A stretch of 14,275 bases of DNA. Origin: an uncultured Alphaproteobacteria bacterium (lineage in GTDB: Bacteria; Pseudomonadota; Alphaproteobacteria; Bin95). This document shows, one piece after another, positions 1 to 6,052 of this stretch. The position numbers were made by a program, and so were the translations under genes. Numbering within the stretch: the stretch's first letter is position 1; each line of letters opens with the position of its first letter. The notes below the pieces were generated by a model, which was given only the letters and a program-made list of their open reading frames with translations, had not been told where the DNA came from and searched no databases. Location of the stretch: positions 1 through 14,275 of the forward strand of contig CAJXVF010000009.1 in assembly GCA_913060845.1 (NCBI GenBank). Reading direction: 5' to 3'.

Positions 1-34
1 TTCGTCGGCAGCGTCAGATGTGTATAAGAGACAG
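1..34. other. Nextera read-1 adapter with Tn5 mosaic end (artefact)
   Basis: Positions 2-34 match the Nextera transposase adapter for read 1: a TCGTCGGCAGCGTC segment followed by the 19-bp mosaic end ending in TATAAGAGACAG. Position 1 is probably the last base of an i5 index. This is library sequence left at the contig edge. It creates two false peptides: the MYKRQ start of a plus-strand ORF at 20-208, and the LSLIHI tail on minus-strand dnaA. Genomic sequence begins at 35. Confidence 0.98.
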
Positions 35-562
35 CATGAGATGAGTTTTGCCGAGCCCTACGCCGCCATAAAGGAACAGCGGGTTGAACGCAGGTTTCTC
101 TGTTTCTGCCGCGCGCTTACAAGCCGCGAACGCGAATTCATTCGGTTTTCCAACCACAAACGCGTCAAACGACAGGCGCGGATCCAGTGGCGATGCGACG
201 CCGTCTGACCAGCTATTGTCCAGCAGCGCCTCTGCCGAGTCGTCCACTTCTTCCGGCTCTGGCGGCGGGGCTGCGATAAGGCTTGGCTTGCGGCCAGCCG
301 TCTCGGGTGAAACATCGATATCGATGCCGGTAATCGCGTCGTCTTCCGCCCGCCACAGCTCACGCAAGCGATCACCATAGAGAGTGTTCACGCGGTCGCG
401 GACGAATCGGGTCGGCACGCACATGGTGACCGAGGTATCGTCAACGGCGGTGAGGGTCAGCGGGCGGAGCCAGCTGCGGAATACACCATCGCCAAAATCG
501 GCGCGAAGACGACCGCGAATCCGGGCCCACTCGGCATTTCTGCGTTCTTCAAGACTCGCCAT
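35..562 (-). CDS. dnaA: Chromosomal replication initiator DnaA, N-terminal part (cut by contig end)
   Basis: DnaA binds DnaA boxes at oriC and opens the origin in its ATP form. The 176 genomic residues cover domain I (about 1-80, with EWARIRGRLRADFGDGVFRSW), an acidic, proline-rich linker (about 95-125), and the start of the AAA+ domain. The latter includes the LSFDAFVVGKPNEFA segment (about 130-144) and a Walker A motif GGVGLGKT at 166-173. The gene is cut at position 35 directly after THLM; the following LSLIHI and stop are translated adapter. DnaA proteins are usually about 450-500 residues, so some 60% is missing. The ATG at 560-562 is preferred because AGGGA lies 8 nt upstream and domain I begins there. 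A longer reading that begins at 736 would overlap the rhodanese gene with no DnaA-like residues. The gene lies 5 nt downstream of the rhodanese stop, so translational coupling is likely. Confidence 0.96.
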
Positions 563-567
563 TGCCG

Positions 568-990
568 TTATCCCTGCCGCCAGGGCAAGCCAGCGACCTT
601 CCAGCCGCCGACTTTGCCACGTTGTTGATAGGCATTTGGATTGCCTTCGAAGCCTTCTGAAATATTGTAGGCTTTGGCATAGCCTGCTGCCGTGGCGGCG
701 CTGGCCGCTGCCTGGGAGCGGACGCCTGACCGGCACAGAAACATGACCGGCGCAGCCTTATCAGGCGCAGCTTCGGCGAGTGTTTCGATAAACTCTGGGT
801 TGATACTCATATCAGGATAAACCTGCCAAGCGATAAGTGCAGCGTCACGTCGGTGACTGCTGGCGTCAGGTAATCCAACAAATTGCCATTCTGCTTGTGT
901 GCGCACGTCGACGAGAACCGCTTGGCCATCCTGGCCCAACAATTTCCATGCCTGCGCTGGCGTCAAATCGCCAGTATAAGCCTTAGTCAT
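568..990 (-). CDS. Single-domain rhodanese-like protein
   Basis: This 140-residue cytoplasmic protein is a stand-alone rhodanese domain. Such domains carry sulfur as a persulfide on a cysteine, but the donor and acceptor here cannot be told from sequence. The active-site loop CRSGVRS has its cysteine at residue 86. An N-terminal LVDVRTQAEW motif (about 26-35) and a C-terminal NISEGFEGN segment are also family features. The ATG at 988-990 is chosen because family homology begins at TGDLTPAQAWKLL. An in-frame ATG at 1054-1056 would add 22 residues of unrelated sequence and lies inside an inverted repeat. The stop is 5 nt before dnaA, and its last codons (CAG GGA TAA) supply the dnaA ribosome binding site, which suggests one transcript and coupled translation. 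No signal peptide is seen. Confidence 0.88.
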   Translation of the reverse strand: MTKAYTGDLTPAQAWKLLGQDGQAVLVDVRTQAEWQFVGLPDASSHRRDAALIAWQVYPDMSINPEFIETLAEAAPDKAAPVMFLCRSGVRSQAAASAATAAGYAKAYNISEGFEGNPNAYQQRGKVGGWKVAGLPWRQG

Positions 991-1030
991 AGTAAAATCG
1001 CCCCCGAATTTACTGCCACCATTGGCATTT

Positions 1031-1056
1031 TTGCTAATAACACAGGTCATTAGCAA
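1031..1056. repeat. Perfect 8-bp inverted repeat in the rhodanese-dnaA leader
   Basis: TTGCTAAT (1031-1038) and ATTAGCAA (1049-1056) are exact reverse complements separated by 10 nt. The repeat lies just downstream of the candidate -10 element, about 40-65 nt before the rhodanese start codon. It could be an operator for a dimeric repressor or an mRNA hairpin; sequence alone does not decide. Confidence 0.65.
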
Positions 1057-1059
1057 TTG

Positions 1060-1086
1060 ATTTTATACCGGTACTTTAGGAAACAA
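1060..1086 (-). promoter_or_regulatory. Candidate promoter for rhodanese-dnaA
   Basis: On the minus strand TTGTTT (1081-1086) is followed after 15 nt by TAAAAT (1060-1065), which overlaps a TATAAAAT stretch. The spacing is shorter than the usual 16-18 nt, so the call is weak. The predicted start near 1052 would give a leader of about 60 nt. Confidence 0.3.
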
Positions 1087-1093
1087 TATTGTT
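1082..1093. repeat. 12-bp perfect palindrome AACAATATTGTT
   Basis: AACAATATTGTT is identical to its reverse complement. It overlaps the -35 position of the candidate rhodanese-dnaA promoter, which is a typical place for a repressor operator. The binding protein is unknown. Confidence 0.55.
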
Positions 1094-1259
1094 ACTCAAA
1101 TGGTCGTGATGAATGCTTCAAGCAAACTTCACCTAGCGGGTAACCGTGTTGTTTTAATCCCAGTCGTCCGTGCCGTTTCTTAATTATTATTGCATCGGCA
1201 TCACCCGAAGCAAAGTCAGACTATCTAGGATGATGGGCGGCTGCAACGAAGATAATCGC

Positions 1260-1306
1260 GATTCAGGCAAATTCTAAGCTTGACTCTGATTGCCGCGTTG
1301 GGACTC
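1260..1306. promoter_or_regulatory. Cluster of three GANTC (CcrM-type) sites upstream of dnaA
   Basis: GATTC at 1260-1264 and GACTC at 1282-1286 and 1302-1306 give three GANTC sites in 47 bp, and I find no others in the 419-nt gap. With this base composition about one per 270 bp is expected by chance. GANTC is the target of the alphaproteobacterial cell-cycle methylase CcrM, which is known to influence dnaA transcription in Caulobacter. A methylation-sensitive control here is inference. Confidence 0.45.
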
Positions 1307-1324
1307 GGGCCAAGTCCTTTAATC

Positions 1325-1333
1325 TGTGGAAAA
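1325..1333 (-). promoter_or_regulatory. Single DnaA-box match
   Basis: Read on the minus strand this is TTTTCCACA, an exact match to the relaxed DnaA box TTWTNCACA and one mismatch from TTATCCACA. It is flanked by direct copies of AAGTCCTT at 1312-1319 and 1333-1340, 21 nt apart. A single box could serve dnaA autoregulation but is not enough to call an origin. Confidence 0.35.
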
Positions 1334-1356
1334 AGTCCTTAGTACCATCTGAACGC

Positions 1357-1385
1357 AAAAACGCCGGAGCAAGCCCCGGCGTTTT
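1357..1385 (-). terminator. Rho-independent terminator of rpsT
   Basis: AAAACGCCGG (1358-1367) and CCGGCGTTTT (1376-1385) form a perfect 10-bp stem with an 8-nt loop. In the minus-strand direction the GC-rich stem runs into a T run that starts inside the stem. It begins 24 nt after the rpsT stop codon. Confidence 0.85.
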
Positions 1386-1409
1386 AAAAGTCGCAATTTG
1401 AAACGGCGA

Positions 1410-1673
1410 CTATGCCATTGCGTTAACGCGCTTTGCCAGGCGGGAAAGCTTACGATTCACCGTGTTACGGTGCATGATGCCCTTAGTGACCGCGCCGTGC
1501 ATGATCGGCTGCGCTTCTTTAAGCGCTGTCTGCGCGTTGGACTTGTCGCCCGCTTCAAGCGCCGACTCGACCTTTTTCACGTAGGTGCGGTAGCGGCTGA
1601 CCCGCATACGATTGACAGCCGTCTGCCGGCTGGTTTGGCGAATGCGTTTTTCAGCTTGTTTGCTGTTGGCCAT
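1410..1673 (-). CDS. rpsT: 30S ribosomal protein S20
   Basis: S20 binds 16S rRNA early in assembly of the small subunit. The 87-residue, strongly basic protein starts MANSKQAEKRIRQ and carries the family features RMRVSRYRTYVKKVE, the KGIMHRNTVNRKLSRLAKRVN C-terminal half, and the usual length of about 87. The ATG at 1671-1673 has GAGA 6 nt upstream. The gene is monocistronic: a strong promoter at 1717-1745 precedes it and a hairpin terminator (1357-1385) follows it, so the downstream rhodanese-dnaA pair probably has its own promoter. rpsT close to dnaA is a common alphaproteobacterial arrangement. Confidence 0.98.
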   Translation of the reverse strand: MANSKQAEKRIRQTSRQTAVNRMRVSRYRTYVKKVESALEAGDKSNAQTALKEAQPIMHGAVTKGIMHRNTVNRKLSRLAKRVNAMA

Positions 1674-1716
1674 TTAACGTCTCACGGTGCATGTCAGTGG
1701 AACTCAGAAGCGGTGG

Positions 1717-1745
1717 TGTATACGGCTCAAAGCCATAACAGTCAA
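1717..1745 (-). promoter_or_regulatory. Sigma70-type promoter of rpsT
   Basis: On the minus strand TTGACT (1740-1745) and TATACA (1717-1722) are separated by exactly 17 nt (1723-1739). Each hexamer differs from consensus at one position. The predicted start near 1710 leaves a leader of about 37 nt before the rpsT ATG. This is the best promoter match in the window, as expected for a ribosomal protein gene. Confidence 0.8.
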
Positions 1746-1787
1746 GGGTTTTGGCCGGAGATTCTGCTGTCTTCGGCGGGTTATGCG

Positions 1788-2639
1788 TCAATCTGCGGCG
1801 TCTACTTCCGCTGCAGGCTTGCGGCGACGGCGTGGTTTTGGCTCTGCTTTCAAGAAAGCAGCGTCAATGCCGTTGTCGGCTTGAGCGGTTTCGACGGGTT
1901 CTGCCGGTGCTGGTTTCGCCCGTGGCGCACGGCGACGGCGTGGCGCTGGCGGCGGTGCTTCTGCAGCCTCAACGACAGGCGCTTCCACAGTTTTCTGTGG
2001 TTCGGGCTTTGCCTGAACTTCGGCTGTAGCACTTGGCGACTCGGCGGCAGCCTTGTCATCAGCAATTTCGGCTGCGACGGGCTCCTGATTCTGCGGTGCC
2101 CGGTTCTGGCCGTCTCTGTTCTGGCCATCTCGATTCTGGCTGTCCCGGTCCTGGTCATCCCGGGCGTTATCGCGATTTTGGTCACGGCCTTGCTCTCGTG
2201 ACTGATCGCGGTTTTGGTCGCGCCCCTGATCCTTGGCTTGATCTCTGCCCTGCTCACGGCCTTGGTCGCGATCTCCGGACTCGGCGTTTTCGCCATCACC
2301 CTGGTTACGATTGCCGCGACGATCTTCATATTGCGCGCGTTCACGCTGCTGCTGCTCAGCCTGGGCGGTATGGGCGCTCAGAACACGGTAATAATGTTCG
2401 GCATGTTGAAACAGGTTTTCTGCAAGGACGCCATCGCCGGCAGTCTGTGCGTCCCGCGCTTGGGCAAGGTACCGCTCCAGCACCTGGGTCGCGGAACCGC
2501 GCACCCGGCCTTCTGGGCCATTGCTGTCGAACGACTGGTTGCGGGGGCTAGGGCGCCCACCGCGATTACCGCCAGAATTATTATTATTATTACTGCCGTT
2601 ATTGTTATTGTTCCGACCACGGGAACGACGCTGATTCAT
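1788..2639 (-). CDS. DUF4167 domain-containing protein with N-tract and RDQ repeats
   Basis: The molecular function is unknown. The 283-residue protein has a basic, Asn-rich N-terminus (two runs of five Asn within residues 10-21), then the conserved DUF4167 core at about 34-90 (SFDSNGPEGRVRG ... AENLFQHAEHYYRVL). A long disordered tail follows, with degenerate RDQ/RDG repeats (123-180), an Ala/Pro/Glu stretch, and Arg clusters RRRR near 234 and 270. The basic, low-complexity make-up suggests nucleic-acid binding, which is inference. The start ATG at 2637-2639 is preferred because MNQRRSRGR is the usual family start; an upstream GTG at 2688-2690 would add 17 residues without homology. DUF4167 next to prmC/prfA is a recurrent alphaproteobacterial neighbourhood. 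The gap of about 190 nt to prmC suggests it may have its own promoter, but I cannot identify one. Confidence 0.88.
   Translation of the reverse strand: MNQRRSRGRNNNNNGSNNNNNSGGNRGGRPSPRNQSFDSNGPEGRVRGSATQVLERYLAQARDAQTAGDGVLAENLFQHAEHYYRVLSAHTAQAEQQQRERAQYEDRRGNRNQGDGENAESGDRDQGREQGRDQAKDQGRDQNRDQSREQGRDQNRDNARDDQDRDSQNRDGQNRDGQNRAPQNQEPVAAEIADDKAAAESPSATAEVQAKPEPQKTVEAPVVEAAEAPPPAPRRRRAPRAKPAPAEPVETAQADNGIDAAFLKAEPKPRRRRKPAAEVDAAD
2100..2273 (-). repeat. Coding repeats for RDQ/RDG-type hexads in the DUF4167 gene
   Basis: This stretch encodes degenerate repeats of the kind RDQGREQG, RDQNRDQS and QNRDGQNRDG (residues about 123-180). The result is a highly charged, glutamine-rich, probably disordered segment. 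Near-identical short units make it prone to length change. The opposite strand reads as hydrophobic sequence because antisense of Arg/Asp/Gln codons gives Ala/Val/Leu/Ile; that is not a membrane protein. Confidence 0.8.
2577..2612 (-). repeat. Trinucleotide tract encoding poly-asparagine
   Basis: On the plus strand (TTA)5 lies at 2578-2592, followed by a mixed ATT/GTT tract to about 2612. Read on the minus strand it gives five AAT codons and five alternating AAC/AAT codons, separated by Gly-Ser. Five AAT in a row is unusual in this GC-rich coding context and is a candidate for slippage-driven length variation. Confidence 0.8.
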
Positions 2640-2798
2640 GTTGAATTTCCGCAATGGTTGGCGGGGATAGTCGCAAACGCGCACTGTCATCGTTCTTTGC
2701 TACTGCAGACAAGAGCCTGAAGCGGCGGAGACATCAAATCTGTGCAACGGATCGACTGCACCGGAAGCATGTATGCTTTAACCGATGCATATGTAAGT

Positions 2799-2817
2799 AA
2801 GCCTAAAACCCAGGCTT
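2799..2817 (-). terminator. Weak hairpin downstream of prmC
   Basis: AAGCCT (2799-2804) and AGGCTT (2812-2817) form a perfect 6-bp stem with a 7-nt loop, starting 12 nt after the prmC stop. No clear T run follows on the minus strand, so termination strength is doubtful. Confidence 0.3.
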
Positions 2818-2828
2818 TGCCAAGGCTT

Positions 2829-3692
2829 TTATTTATTGGCAGTTCCGCGAAAGATTACCGCACGGGGAATGCCGGCGAGGTCAGGGCGCGCTTCGATCCA
2901 TTCTAACCCTGCTTGTTCGCCGAGCGCACGGACTTGCAGCATCTGGTCAATGCCGATTTCGAGCACGGCTACGCCGCTGGGCGCCAGTAGCCGGGGCAGG
3001 TCTGGCAGGATATCGCGATAGGCGCTCAGGCCGTCTGCTCCGGCATACAGTGCGAGTTCTGGATCATGCAGTGCCGTGGCGGAATCCGGCGCTGGGCCGT
3101 GCTGGGTCGCAACATATGGCGGGTTGGAAATAATGAGGTCAGCGGCCCCTGACTGAAGCGCCGCCCCCCAATCGCCTGCCATGAACGCGACCCGGTCCTG
3201 AAGGCCGAGGGCTTCCGCATTGGCGCTGGCTGTTCTGAGAGCGCCAAGGCTGCGGTCTACGCCAACGCCTGTCGTGCCCGGCAGGTCATGCAGGACGGAC
3301 AACAGAATACAGCCCGTACCTGTCCCAAGATCCAATACAGATGGCTTAGCAGAGGGGGCATGGTCGAGTGCCGCCTGGACAATGGTTTCGGTGTCCGGGC
3401 GCGGCTCTAGCGTCTCATTAGAGAGCAAGAACGGCAGGCTCCAAAACTCTTTGACGCCCAAAATACGCCCAAGCGGTGCACCGTCGATGCGTTGAATGAG
3501 GATTGCGTCGGCTTGGGTCTGCTCTGAGGCAGTCAAAGCGCGTTCTGGATGGGCGAACAGAAATGACGCCGTCTTGCCGGTAGCGCTCGCCAGCAGCGCT
3601 CGGGCTTCCGCCATGGCGCGCGGCACGTCTGCGCCGTGAAGGGCTGCGGCGGCTTCGCGGAGCCAGTCGCCAGACAGCGTTTGTCCCGGCAT
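2829..3692 (-). CDS. prmC: Release factor glutamine methyltransferase PrmC
   Basis: PrmC uses S-adenosylmethionine to methylate the side-chain amide of the GGQ glutamine of peptide release factors, raising their activity. The 287-residue protein has the N-terminal helical domain (about 1-75), a linker GRILGVKEFW (75-84), RPDTE (98-102), the SAM-binding motif VLDLGTGTGC (119-128), an acidic VGVDRS strand end (143-148), and the catalytic NPPY at 190-193, which holds the target glutamine. Length and motifs are normal. The ATG shares its A with the last base of the prfA stop (TGATG), so it is translated directly after its own substrate gene. The C-terminal FRGTANK ends at TAA. Confidence 0.97.
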   Translation of the reverse strand: MPGQTLSGDWLREAAAALHGADVPRAMAEARALLASATGKTASFLFAHPERALTASEQTQADAILIQRIDGAPLGRILGVKEFWSLPFLLSNETLEPRPDTETIVQAALDHAPSAKPSVLDLGTGTGCILLSVLHDLPGTTGVGVDRSLGALRTASANAEALGLQDRVAFMAGDWGAALQSGAADLIISNPPYVATQHGPAPDSATALHDPELALYAGADGLSAYRDILPDLPRLLAPSGVAVLEIGIDQMLQVRALGEQAGLEWIEARPDLAGIPRAVIFRGTANK

Positions 3693-4765
3693 CAGTCCAT
3701 ATCTGCGAGGCGGGTGGCCTGATCTTCAGCAACGAGCGCATCAATCACTTCCGAGAGGCCGGGACCAGTGATGATCTGGTCGATCTTATAGAGTGTCAGA
3801 TTAATCCGATGATCTGTGACACGGCCTTGCGGGAAATTATAGGTACGCACCCGCTCAGACCGATCCCCGGACCCGACCTGGCTGCGGCGATCTTCTGCCC
3901 GTTCGTTGGCTTGGCGCTCACGTTCGGCTTCATAGAGGCGCGAGCGGAGAATGGTCATCGCTTTGGCGCGATTCTTATGTTGAGACTTCTCATCCTGCTG
4001 GCTAACGACGGTGCCGGTTGGAATATGCGTGATGCGCACTGCCGAGTCGGTCGTATTCACGTGCTGCCCACCTGCACCTTGCGCGCGGAAGGTATCTACA
4101 CGGAGATCCTGTGTCTCAATTTGAATGTCGACCTCCTGGGCCTCCGGGAGGACGGCCACGGTCGCGGCAGACGTGTGGATTCGACCGCCGGTTTCCGTCA
4201 CTGGGACGCGCTGCACGCGATGTCCGCCCGATTCGAATTTCAGTTTCGCGAACACGCCGCGCCCGCCGATCTCTGCGATGCCTTCCTTAAGCCCGCCAAG
4301 CTCCGTTTCACTGAAGGACAGTGTTTCAAACTTCCAGCCCACACTTTCGGCATAGCGCTGATACATGCGGAACAGTTCGCTGGCGAAAAGGGCGGCCTCA
4401 TCCCCGCCAGTGCCAGGGCGTACTTCGAGAATGGCGTTCCGTTCGTCGTCGACATCCTTGGGCAGGAGCGCAATCCGCACGTCGTGCTCTGCAGCCGTTA
4501 TCTGCTTCGCCAGCTCCGATTGCTCCATCGCCGCTAGATCGCGCATTTCTTTGTCGGAGTCGGGGTCAGTTAGAATTTCCCCAAGGCCAGCCAATTCCTC
4601 CTTGCGCGCCATCAGCGCACGCACCGCCTCCGCGACCGGCTCAAGCTCACTATATTCGCGGCTGAGATTGGCGAAATCGTCTGCATCGAATGTTTCGCTC
4701 GCCATGCGGGACGAAAGTTCATCGACCCGCTCGAGGACTTGCTGAAGCTTTTCGTCGAAACTCAT
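3692..4765 (-). CDS. prfA: Peptide chain release factor 1
   Basis: RF1 recognises UAA and UAG in the ribosomal A site and triggers peptide release. The 357-residue protein has the N-terminal coiled region (1-100), [13 protein letters not shown] (115-127), the codon-recognition tripeptide PVT at 188-190 (the RF1 PxT pattern, not the SPF of RF2), and GGQ at 232-234, the peptidyl-tRNA hydrolysis motif and PrmC methylation site. The sequence continues through [16 protein letters not shown] and ends normally. Its ATG overlaps the hisS stop by 4 nt (ATGA) and its own stop overlaps the prmC start by 1 nt, so hisS-prfA-prmC is a tightly coupled unit. Confidence 0.98.
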   Translation of the reverse strand: MSFDEKLQQVLERVDELSSRMASETFDADDFANLSREYSELEPVAEAVRALMARKEELAGLGEILTDPDSDKEMRDLAAMEQSELAKQITAAEHDVRIALLPKDVDDERNAILEVRPGTGGDEAALFASELFRMYQRYAESVGWKFETLSFSETELGGLKEGIAEIGGRGVFAKLKFESGGHRVQRVPVTETGGRIHTSAATVAVLPEAQEVDIQIETQDLRVDTFRAQGAGGQHVNTTDSAVRITHIPTGTVVSQQDEKSQHKNRAKAMTILRSRLYEAERERQANERAEDRRSQVGSGDRSERVRTYNFPQGRVTDHRINLTLYKIDQIITGPGLSEVIDALVAEDQATRLADMD

Positions 4766-6012
4766 GACCTGGCCGCCAACGCTGCGGCAATTCCATCAAG
4801 TGGTACTTCCTGTTGCTCGCCAGACTCCATATCGCGAAGTGTGGCCACGCCTTTCTCAAGCTCATCATCACCAAGGATGACGGCGGTGTGGGCGTTCACC
4901 TTAGCGGCGCGAGCCATGCGGCGCTTCAAATTTCCGGAATAGCCGATATCGGTTGCGATCCCAGCGCCGCGCAGTTCATAGGCCAATTGCCGGAGCCGTC
5001 GATCCGCCGCGTCGCCGATGGGCGCCAGTGCAACTGGGCGCGGTGCCTCCTGTTCTTCCATGGTCTGGTCAGCCAGCATGGCCAGGCGCTCGATACCGCC
5101 AGCCCAGCCAACGCCTGGAGTCGCAGGCCCGCCCATAATCTCAGCCAGCCCGTCATATCGACCGCCGCCAATGACGGTGCCTTGAGCGCCTAGTGCATCT
5201 GTCACGAACTCGAACGCAGTGTGGCAATAATAGTCCAGGCCACGCACCAAGCGTGGGTCACGGATATAGGCGACGCCCAAATCGTCCAGGCCTTGGCGCA
5301 CTTCGGCGAAGAAATCTGCGGCTTCGCTGGTCAAATAATCGTCGAATACGGGCGCCGCTTCCACAACGGCGCGGTCGCTTTTGTCCTTCGAATCGAGGAT
5401 GCGCAGCGGGTTCTTCTCCAACCGGCTCAGGCTGTCGTCGGAAAGCTGGTCTTTATGGCCGGAGAAATAGTCGATGAGTGCTGCGCGGTATGCGTCGCGA
5501 CTCGGCGTATCGCCAAGGGTGTTCAGGTGCAGAACCGTTTGGTCAAGCATATTGAATGCGGCCAACACTTGGGCGCCAAGCGCGATCACTTCCACATCGG
5601 CAGCAGGGCCAGGAACGCCAAACAGCTCGACCCCGATCTGATGGAACTGGCGCTGGCGGCCCTTTTGCGGGCGCTCATATCGGAACATGGGGCCGGAATA
5701 GAAGTATTTCAGTGGCAGTGCGTTTTGCAGTTTGGCCGAGATATAGGCCCGCATGACGCCGGCCGTATTTTCTGGACGCAGCGTGAGGCGTTCGCCGCCA
5801 CGATCCTCGAACGTATACATCTCCTTGGTCACAACGTCGGAAACATCGCCAAGGGTCCGTGCGAATACGTCCGTGAATTCAAAGATGGGCGTGTTCATTT
5901 CGCCGAAGCCGTACCGCTCCGCCAACTCACGCGCAGTCTCGGAGACGCGGCGGTGGCGGCGCGAATCGTCAGGAAACAGATCAACGGTTCCGCGGACTGG
6001 GCGAACGGACAT
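4762..6012 (-). CDS. hisS: Histidine--tRNA ligase
   Basis: HisRS charges tRNA-His with histidine using ATP. The class II catalytic core shows [10 protein letters not shown] near the start, RPENTAG (79-85), motif 2 [16 protein letters not shown] (110-125), the HisA motif LVRGLDYY (255-262), GGGRYDGL (283-290) and motif 3 [11 protein letters not shown] (300-310). A C-terminal anticodon-binding domain follows from about 325. Two start codons are possible: ATG at 6019-6021 and ATG at 6010-6012. GGAAGG lies 1 nt before the first and 10 nt before the second, so the second (416 residues) is preferred; the longer form has 419. The motif 2 loop is of the ordinary bacterial type. The stop overlaps prfA by 4 nt, and ispG ends about 40 nt upstream. 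Confidence 0.96.
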   Translation of the reverse strand: MSVRPVRGTVDLFPDDSRRHRRVSETARELAERYGFGEMNTPIFEFTDVFARTLGDVSDVVTKEMYTFEDRGGERLTLRPENTAGVMRAYISAKLQNALPLKYFYSGPMFRYERPQKGRQRQFHQIGVELFGVPGPAADVEVIALGAQVLAAFNMLDQTVLHLNTLGDTPSRDAYRAALIDYFSGHKDQLSDDSLSRLEKNPLRILDSKDKSDRAVVEAAPVFDDYLTSEAADFFAEVRQGLDDLGVAYIRDPRLVRGLDYYCHTAFEFVTDALGAQGTVIGGGRYDGLAEIMGGPATPGVGWAGGIERLAMLADQTMEEQEAPRPVALAPIGDAADRRLRQLAYELRGAGIATDIGYSGNLKRRMARAAKVNAHTAVILGDDELEKGVATLRDMESGEQQEVPLDGIAAALAARS

Positions 6013-6052
6013 GACGGACATACCTTCCAGTATGATATACTAATTCAGACAA

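Larger units (their letters stand above)
991..1409 (-). promoter_or_regulatory. Intergenic control region upstream of rhodanese-dnaA
   Basis: These 419 nt separate rpsT from the rhodanese-dnaA pair and contain no credible gene. The stretch is visibly more AT-rich than the flanking genes. In the minus-strand reading direction it holds the rpsT terminator (1357-1385), one DnaA-box match (1325-1333), two direct copies of AAGTCCTT, three GANTC sites (1260-1306), an AT-rich stretch (about 1180-1192), a 12-bp palindrome (1082-1093), a possible promoter (1060-1086) and an 8-bp inverted repeat (1031-1056). A second weak promoter candidate is TTGCTT (1208-1213) with AATAAT (1186-1191), 16 nt apart. 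The arrangement fits a regulated dnaA promoter region; that role is inferred. Confidence 0.6.

Noticed and set aside
20..208. Short plus-strand ORF beginning MYKRQ
   Set aside because: Its first codons are adapter sequence and the remainder is antisense to dnaA.
563..736. 58-codon N-terminal extension of dnaA
   Set aside because: It overlaps the rhodanese gene in another frame, lacks DnaA similarity, and the ATG at 562 has a good ribosome binding site.
991..1409. Chromosomal origin oriC between rpsT and the dnaA pair
   Set aside because: Only one DnaA-box match is present; an origin normally has several boxes and a clear unwinding element. A GC-skew plot of the full genome would decide.
1398..2720. 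Plus-strand ORFs with hydrophobic, membrane-like sequence (1398-2201 and 2214-2720)
   Set aside because: They are antisense to rpsT and to the Arg/Asp/Gln repeats of the DUF4167 gene, which produces Leu/Val/Ile-rich shadows; no start-site support.
2765..2778. AAGCAT-GT-ATGCTT inverted repeat upstream of the DUF4167 gene
   Set aside because: Perfect 6-bp arms but no associated promoter hexamers or position that suggests an operator; too short to call.
3809..4537. 242-residue plus-strand ORF
   Set aside because: Antisense to the well-conserved prfA; no ribosome binding site or recognisable domain.
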